From Phallusia mammillata (lineage: Eukaryota; Chordata; Ascidiacea; Phlebobranchia; Ascidiidae): a stretch of DNA of 64,000 nucleotides. This document shows, piece by piece, positions 57,813 to 64,000 of the stretch; positions within the stretch are counted from its first letter, which is position 1; every line of letters begins with the position of its first letter. The stretch lies in the NCBI GenBank assembly GCA_003260075.1, contig QLIY01000361.1, positions 62,001 to 126,000 of the forward strand. The letters run 5' to 3'. The notes beneath the pieces are model-generated. The model worked only from the letters and a program-made list of their open reading frames with translations, was not told the origin of the DNA and ran no database searches. Position numbers and translations under genes: made by a program.

Positions 57813-59286
57813 ATGGCGGGTGAACAATCTGACGCAGGTAAAATTCTAAACTATTACCATAGAATACTAAACATAGAACGCCAACCAATTGTTACGTCAC
57901 GTCGGTCATGGTTGAATAAGCCTTTACGTTGTGCTGAATCGCTCGTTTGTCGCATTGCAGTTTCTTGAATGAAATGTCACCCCGCTGTACCAAAATGCAA
58001 TCAGTCTCTTCGAAAAATAGAAAGGAAAACGCTTTTTGCCATCAGAAGACCAGAATTAGCGAAAACTGCGAAAGAAAGGGCACTTTGAGAGCAACTTAAA
58101 CGTTTTTTGTTGTCCATGCGTGATGCATTATCCGGTGACACAATTGTCAATATGTTGCACAAAGAAAGGTAATCAGACTTAGTTTTGTTGTTAAGCATAT
58201 CTTAAAATGCATTTGATTGATTGAATATCACCCATTTTATTTTATTAGTTATAGTTGTTTTGTTATGTATGACTGTGCTTGCTCGCAGCTTGCATAATGT
58301 ACATTTTCCCATTAGCAGAAAAAGTTTGACACTGTGAGCTTTGCCATGCAAAAACCTTCCAAAAACAAGCAGTTTGTACAAACCAGCAAACAAAAGAAAA
58401 GCAACAGTCAAAAATAAGTTACCTGAAAAGAGGTTGTAAGTGTTGGCAGGACTTAAAAGACAGCTGCAAAATTATCTGGTGCTTTTCATGGTATACTTGT
58501 TTCTTTTTATCAATGTTCAGTAAAATATGCATGACACATTTTACTGATTTGCAGACAAGTGTATTTTATAGGAGTGGGGAGCAGCTGACTGCAGATCTCA
58601 AAAATGGCAACTTAGTTCCAGCTATAAGGTTTTTACACATTGCAATGAAATGATTCTCTCAGCGGTGTAAATATATTCATGTGCTTTATATTTCAGTACA
58701 AAATTTAGAAAGTCAGCAAATATTACAGAAGTTTCAATGTCAGGTTGGAAAGTTGATGTTAAAAGACTGGATGTTCATAGTATGCATGAATCATTGTGCA
58801 CTACTTTGGGTGTGTAAAATGTTGGTCCTATTATATTAATCCAGAAGGTAATTCTATTTCCATGTTACATTGTTTTAGGGAAATTAGAGAATCTAAATCT
58901 TTGCATTGGAGTTGCACAAACTGGTATCAACACAAAACTGCACCCGCTAATTTATTGGAATGGTGACAAAATTGTGGAAACCACCATTGTTCGATCCCCC
59001 AATTGTGAAGTTTCAGGTATAATATATTTGTACCATTGTGCAAAACCATGTCTTTTTTTGTAATTATTTTCCATACATATTTAAACAGCAGTAACAAATC
59101 AATGTGATGCATGCACACAATTTCAATGTGAACAAGAAGCCAATGTATATAATCTCGAAGGGGAAGAGCTGAAGTCATATGAACAAACAGAACCTGTGAG
59201 TGTGTTTTGTATCATTAATTTGCACATATATTAAGGTTGCTGTGTCATTTTAGGAGTTAAATGAGTGGCTTGAAATGGTGCATTAA
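57813..59286 (+). CDS. Unidentified seven-exon gene with two in-frame TGA codons
   Basis: Exons 57813-57837, 57961-58168, 58572-58628, 58697-58809, 58879-59016, 59089-59195 and 59254-59286 join in phase to 227 codons, all with GT-AG sites. The frame is open except TGA at 57966 and TGA at 58086, both in exon 2. After the second TGA the protein reads EQLKRFLLSMRDALSGD, then SGEQLTADLKNGNLVPAI, VSMSGWKVDVKRLDVHSM, LENLNLCIGVAQTGINTKLH and a Cys-containing acidic end (CDACTQFQCEQE, ELNEWLEMVH). No family recognised. Alternatives are a start at the ATG at 57969 with one remaining TGA, a wrong exon 2, a degenerate allele, or a pseudogene; both TGAs could be CpG-type changes of CGA. Confidence 0.5.
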
Positions 59287-60248
59287 AACCAGCTGCTCAA
59301 CAGAGATGTTCTACCATGTATGTGCAAATGGTTATTATACAGACTTTATTTGATGGGCAATTGAACTTAGGTCCCCTGCTGCATATGATCATGTTCATAC
59401 AAGCAAAATGGTTTTCCTCCCATCTGCATCAACTATTAGAAGCTACAGGTATTGCACTATTTACAAAAGTTTTACATCTACAAAAGTTGTTGCTTTTTAG
59501 GATTGTGTCGATACAAACCATAGAGGTGAATTTAAGAGGATATTGGCTCTTCCTACTTTGAAAGGACTTATTTACGACTCTAAACTTCTTTGAAATGACG
59601 AAGACTTTACTTAATTCTAATTCATACGTTTGCTTGGGAAGTTTTACGCAGGATTGCTTGGAAGCATTTTTTGGAAACTCCGTATGTGTTAAAAAATACA
59701 TTTCCAGCAGCATATATATTTTAAGACCTTTATTTATAGAGAGAGATGTGTAGAACAATGACAAATCCACATGTCAATCAATTTGGCTACATTGTTCAAC
59801 ACATCAACCAAAGAAAAGTTATTAAAAAAATTAAGGGAGGCAATACAACACATGGTTCAGTCAATGCCTGGACACATTTGTGTGAAGAACCAATGCCAAA
59901 ATGTTCAAAATAAATAAACACATCAAACATGATTTTTTGTATTTTATTTTCAAATTATATTTGAACACTGTTGGCAGACTTTTTAAGTCTGTGCGCAATC
60001 TACCAGATGTTTTATTAACATAAACAAATAACTTTTATATCTGAAAGAAGTTTGCCCGCATGACTGTTGGGCAAATCAGTTTTAAAAAAGCTTAGTGCGT
60101 TCCGCAACATCGCGCAAACTCCGTGTAGAGATTAGAGAACGTTGGGGTTGTTATTTTTTTCAAATTTTTTATTCCACTCTCCCAAGACTTTATATCCGTG
60201 AGTTAGTTCAATGTTGACCATTTTTGCCAAAATTTCTCACAGACTTAC
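59287..60248. other. Region downstream of the unidentified gene; ambiguous coding content
   Basis: A 3' flank. A minus-strand open stretch at 59429-59690 (SCVKLPKQTYELELSKVF...) may be an exon of the gene whose first exon lies at 60249-60371, but the acceptor is weak. The block 59752-59930 is repeated at 60546-60732; it is open in more than one frame on both strands, and I could not assign it. Confidence 0.4.
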
Positions 60249-60732
60249 AGAATTGTTTGGCGGAATTTTGACTGTACAAAACATTTCAGACTCATCGTCG
60301 TCTGGTTCAAAGTCAACCATAAGAAGGTCGTTACTTACTTCCAGTGGTAAATCTTGCCAAATACCTGACATATTGATCACTGTTTACTCTTTTCCTACGA
60401 TGTCTGCATGTTACATATACGTACAAAAATAGCCCACCCCGTAAAGTGTTACTCAACGTGACGAAGACAATCGCTGGCAATCTATCATAAGTAGGGCAAT
60501 TATTTTTTGACCTAAAAAACGAAAAATTTTGACCGGGGGGGGGGGATGTGTAGAACAATGACAAATCCACATGTCAATCAATTTGGCTACATTGTTCAAC
60601 ACATCAACCAAAGAAAAGTTATTAAAAAAATTAAGGGAGGCAATACAACACATGGTTCAGTCAATGCCTGGACACATTTGTGTGAAGAACCAATGCCAAA
60701 ATGTTCAAAATAAATAAACACATCAAACATGA
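59752..60732 (+). repeat. Separated duplicate: 59752-59930 copied at 60546-60732 after an 11-G run (60535-60545)
   Basis: The two copies are nearly identical (GATGTGTAGAACAATGACAA to AATAAACACATCAAACATGA). Here the partner lies about 600 bases upstream of the spacer, not next to it. The right copy ends at the N at 60738. Confidence 0.88.
60249..60371 (-). CDS. Possible first exon of an unidentified minus-strand gene
   Basis: An ATG at 60371 opens 41 codons, MSGIWQDLPLEVSNDLLMVD continuing into an acidic stretch and CTVKIPPNNS, ending exactly at a GTAAGT donor. The reading is acidic and non-repetitive, and the donor is canonical. The rest of the gene is not resolved; 59429-59690 is a candidate next exon. 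No family recognised. Confidence 0.35.
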
Positions 60733-60738
60733 ATTTTN

Positions 60739-63694
60739 TAATCTATGCTATTACCAAAGTACCTACGTGAAAAATAACTCATAAAAATTTCTCTTTCGAT
60801 GCAAGTTAGTGTATTTTTGTATTCACAAGGTAGCGCTAAATAGCCTCGGATAAAAATCCGACCGCAGTCGCTCACTGCACTTTTTTCGCTAAGCCTATTT
60901 TCCGCAGTGACGTAAGCGTACTTTGTCCAGGTGTATTGATGTGTATCAGTTGTCGGGGTCTCCTGTGACGCAGTGTAGTAGTGAGTTCGTAGGCTGGCGC
61001 TGTAAGTTATGAACAAAGGTTGTTTTCGGTTTGTCGCTTTTTAGCAGTCATTGGCAAAAGTGTTCAGAAAATGGTCATTTAAAGTGTGTTTTAATTTTGT
61101 ATTCTTGGAGCGTTTAGTTTTAAGGTTAACTAATGAAAGGTTGTCATTTTATTTATTTATCGTACTTTTTAACGAAGTTTTTTTAAAGAAAGTGCAGAAC
61201 ACTCTTCTGGGTTGTATTTTCAAGTGTGATTTGCCCTTGGAACTAATTGATGAAAAATACTTTGTCAAGCATGTTTTTCACGAAAAATTAATTTTCGCGA
61301 CATGCATGACCTACGCAACTGTGGCAGGTGTATTTAGCAAATAGAACGGTTGCCTGGGCTAATATTTGAGACTTTTACATCTATTTGCCCGCGTCGTAAA
61401 GCCCATGTCGTCGGAAATCGTTACTTGCCTGTTACGATTTGCATTAGTGGCGCCGCCACTTCGCCAAGGCGCCGAGTGCATGCGTGGCGAAATCAAACAA
61501 AAAAAGGATGTGATATCACGGCCATTTTCGATGTCAGACAGCGCTTCCTCATTTGGGCATGGGGAGATATCGTAATTCGACGGCGGTAGGAAACCGTATG
61601 CAGGAAACAGCAACGGAGCGAGTCATAACAGCGATCGCCGTTCTTGCAGGCAAAAATGTCGCGAAAGAGGAAGTGATAAAATTAACGATATTTGTAGGCA
61701 AGTGGCTCCGGATAGATCGCGTGTTTAAGCGGAATTGGATGTTTGTTCGTGGTGTGCAGGATGCCAGGGCAACCGCCTGCGCTTCTGCCAAGGAGTTTTA
61801 TTGTCTTTTGTCTGATGTTGACATATGCCAAACCTGCTCCGAAAGGATGTGTATAATCTAAGCGGTGACTGAGAGACAGACAGACTTGCGCAGGATTGCA
61901 CGCGAGATATCAAACCACAATTTTTACAACTCGATGACATTTCTGACAATGCTTCAGGCTGTATAAAAACCTACAAACCTGATTAGGCAGCAAGACAGCG
62001 CTCAAAACGCGAAGTCTTTGTTCTCGTTTTACCCACCGCCGATACAGGCCCGAATGTCTCGATTTTCCCGTCGTGGGCTGCCGGCATTTCTTATTCGCCT
62101 CAACATGTCTTCGGGCAATACATGAAATGACGTCATAATGCGAACGCACAGCTGATACCGATGCTTGTTCCTGTTCAAAACAAATCGTGCTTAAGAGGCC
62201 GTGGCCTATTAGCGCTTGGATTTGTCAGCTTGGAATATTAGAGAAGATTCTTGACAGCGTTACTACCAAGAACTGAAGGATGCGCCGGGTATTTATTGTT
62301 GACTGTAAGCAGTGTCAAACATGAAAAGAAAACATAAATAACGGTGGACAGTTGCATGTTACCGGGAAGAGGATGCGCCTTTTTCGCATGAAATTAACCT
62401 CGCTTAGGATTCGGCGTGCGACCAGTTTAAGCGTATGGACTTCCTGCTCTGACCTCGGGCGAATCGTCAGTCAAATTAGCAGTTTCCACTCTGCAGTATA
62501 AACGATCACGCTTACAGCTTTAATTTGACGAACCGCAATTGTGTCAGCGATAACCTGTCGACGAAAAAAGGAAAATTGGTGGCGCGCTGTAATACCGATC
62601 AACGGCGTTGATTTTTCGGAAAATCCTGTCGACCGCAGCAGTTGTTTTTTATTTGAGTCACTTGTATGCACAGCAACACGCGGTGCATTATCAGACGCCA
62701 TGACGCCTGTCTCTTGTCGACTGTTGTGCTCCTTGGGGAACGTCGGTCGGCGCCAACTTTATCTGCAGTGCGCGGTTTTCCCTTGCTCTTTGGCTACTTT
62801 TCGTTTAGGTCGCCGCTGGTGCATTGCATTAGGGAGCTTTAGTCGCGCAGCAGGTGGAAAGGACGAACGCACTGGTTGCGGTCAAACGACCAAATTGAGT
62901 GTTTTTATGTGCGGATGATTTGCAGCTGTATTTGTAGAAGGGTCTAGATAAGTTTGTCGGAAGAAGAGATGCAGTGCCTGGGTTGATGCAAATAACTAAA
63001 CACCAGTCGTAAAAATTGTTACGACTTCTCAACGCGATATACTTAAAGAATTTAATGACGGTCTAAACGACGAATGCATGCACCGGCGTTCGTTGACCAC
63101 TCAGGTTTTCCATAAAAAGGTTATTTAATGATTGACAACTCGGCTTGAGGTCGGAATATATACGTTCTTTCGATCGCCGCCATCTTCTTACGAAGTCTTG
63201 TATCAACACTGCATTACGTGAGCGGGGCAGGCCAAAAGACACGCCTTACGACCACAGTCGGACGCGTGCATGTTGATTCTGCACTCGTAACAAAGTGCTT
63301 TCACAGCGGTATGAGTGCTTGCATTCAAAGGCTTCGTTCTGTTCGTGTTTACACAGAGTCGGTGGAAGTGTTGTTGAGGCATGCCCAAGTTGCATTGTGG
63401 GTAACAACCGTCGGTTTGTATCTATCCCATGTTGTTTACCCAACGTATCTTAGAGTCGCTGTGCAAATAGCGCAATGCAACGTTTGCTACTCGAACATGT
63501 AATAAAACGAATGCCGTTTGACTTTTAAATGTCCTTTATGTGTTTTCTCGTCAGCAGAGTGTAAGTGTGCCAAGGTAAATCTGTTGGTAGATGCTGCGCT
63601 GTTGACAGCACGAAGAGAAGAATAACACATTCATACTGAGTATCAGATCGCAAAAGACGAAAAGAGAAAAGAAACACTGTGCATTGATATAAAG
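60739..63694. other. CpG-rich, ORF-poor stretch upstream of the BTB gene
   Basis: Directly after the N at 60738, CpG density rises sharply; for example 61381-61500 has about 14 CpG dinucleotides, against very few in a typical stretch of this window. Long AT tracts disappear. There are no 10-G spacers, no recognised repeats and no exon I can support; the longest open frames (61553-61861 and 62541-62918) show no family signature. It may be a promoter or 5' UTR region of the downstream BTB gene, a different chromosomal segment joined at the N, or foreign sequence. Confidence 0.6.
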
Positions 63695-63837
63695 ATGAAA
63701 ATGGCTGGATTGGCTCAGGGTTTGAGTCACCGGGACCCCTCTCACGCACGTGACTCACTGCTGCGCCTTGGAAAACTGAGAAGAGAAGGTTTTCTATGTG
63801 ACCTTACAATTCTCGTCCAAGGTCAAAAATTTAAGGT
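63695..63837 (+). CDS. BTB/POZ-domain protein, first coding exon (truncated by window end)
   Basis: ATG at 63695 opens MKMAGLAQGLSHRDPSHARD and then SLLRLGKLRREGFLCDLTIL with VQGQKFK up to a GTAAGG donor at 63838. The pattern L..LR..G.LCD(L/V)T..V.G..F is the start of BTB/POZ domains in Kelch-like (CUL3 adaptor) or BTB-zinc-finger proteins; the next exon would be expected to start with an A-H-R/K motif. The downstream architecture is outside the window, so the subfamily is undecided. A second Met (MAGLAQ) two codons later is an alternative start. Confidence 0.75.
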
Positions 63838-64000
63838 AAGGTGGCAAAATGCAATTTTGAAATTTTGAATAAACACTATAAATTTAAATACTAATAACTA
63901 TTTTTTAAATTTATGACGGAGAATAATTAAGTTTATGACAAGTGAGTTTTAAAAAACACAACGATTTACTGATCAAAGTCCGGACTGTAAAACCTACTGC
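63838..64000 (+). other. Start of the BTB gene's first intron
   Basis: AT-rich sequence after the GTAAGG donor, with no further exon before the window end. Confidence 0.6.

Noticed and set aside
57966..58088. Selenocysteine at the two in-frame TGA codons
   Set aside because: No selenoprotein family is recognised, there are two TGAs in ordinary sequence context, and I cannot see a SECIS element.
59371..59593. Plus-strand exons reading SPAAYDHVHTSK and DCVDTNHRGEFKR
   Set aside because: Both are open and flanked by plausible splice sites, but their phases do not agree across the intron, and a longer minus-strand frame overlaps them.
61553..62918. Open frames of 102 and 125 codons in the CpG-rich stretch
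   Set aside because: No family motif and no splice support; open frames of this size are expected in CpG-rich, stop-poor DNA.
1..64000. CRISPR arrays, operons, ribosome binding sites, prophage
   Set aside because: The window is spliced animal DNA; no regularly spaced repeats or prokaryotic signals were seen.

Overview
This window is nuclear DNA from a multicellular animal. Genes are multi-exon with short GT-AG introns, non-coding DNA is AT-rich, and nearly every recognisable protein has a clear vertebrate orthologue. The compact layout, short introns, closely spaced genes and roughly 3% allelic divergence fit an ascidian (Ciona-like) tunicate; that species-level guess is inference.

Layout: (1) 97-7411 minus, MAP3K19/YSK4-like kinase, 3' end beyond the left edge. 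(2) 8928-11947 minus, unidentified coiled-coil protein, divergent from (3) ANKS3 at 13080-18874 plus (ankyrin repeats + SAM). (4) WASHC5 (strumpellin), 20410-36743 plus, 26 exons and 1184 codons that stay in frame. Its seventh intron carries (5) an antisense nested gene, 23189-25874 minus, for an unrecognised 453-residue multi-pass membrane protein. (6) POLR3F, 37178-39266 minus. (7) LETM1, 40145-42190 minus, intronless. (8) WDR36/UTP21, 43896-46466 plus, intronless. (9) DNAL1, 47392-49134 minus. (10) TBCB, 51634/52174-53706 plus. (11) An unidentified seven-exon gene, 57813-59286 plus, with two in-frame TGA codons. (12) The first coding exon of a BTB-domain gene, 63695-63837 plus, running off the right edge. 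These are mostly unrelated housekeeping, ciliary and cytoskeletal genes rather than one pathway. Several are ciliary or microtubule related (DNAL1, TBCB, ANKS3), which I regard as coincidence unless synteny shows otherwise.

The dominant unexplained structure is about 30 runs of almost exactly 10 G (or 10 C). Most sit between two near-identical copies of the local sequence, often cutting through exons of single-copy genes. Copies differ by a few per cent, and differences in duplicated exons are synonymous. I read these as joins between unmerged alternative-haplotype contigs with a fixed 10-base spacer, not as biology. Five single-N joins behave in a similar way. Exon counts and tandem duplications here must be read with that in mind; my gene models skip the truncated copies.

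True mobile DNA is also present: hAT-like non-autonomous elements with 8-bp target duplications, a 913-bp long-inverted-repeat element with 9-bp target duplications (Mutator-like) that contains a hAT-like MITE, and a 218-bp fold-back element with an 11-bp target duplication. After the N at 60738 the sequence becomes CpG-rich and unlike the rest of the window until the BTB gene. I saw no tRNA, rRNA or CRISPR, and nothing I can defend as a wholly new system.
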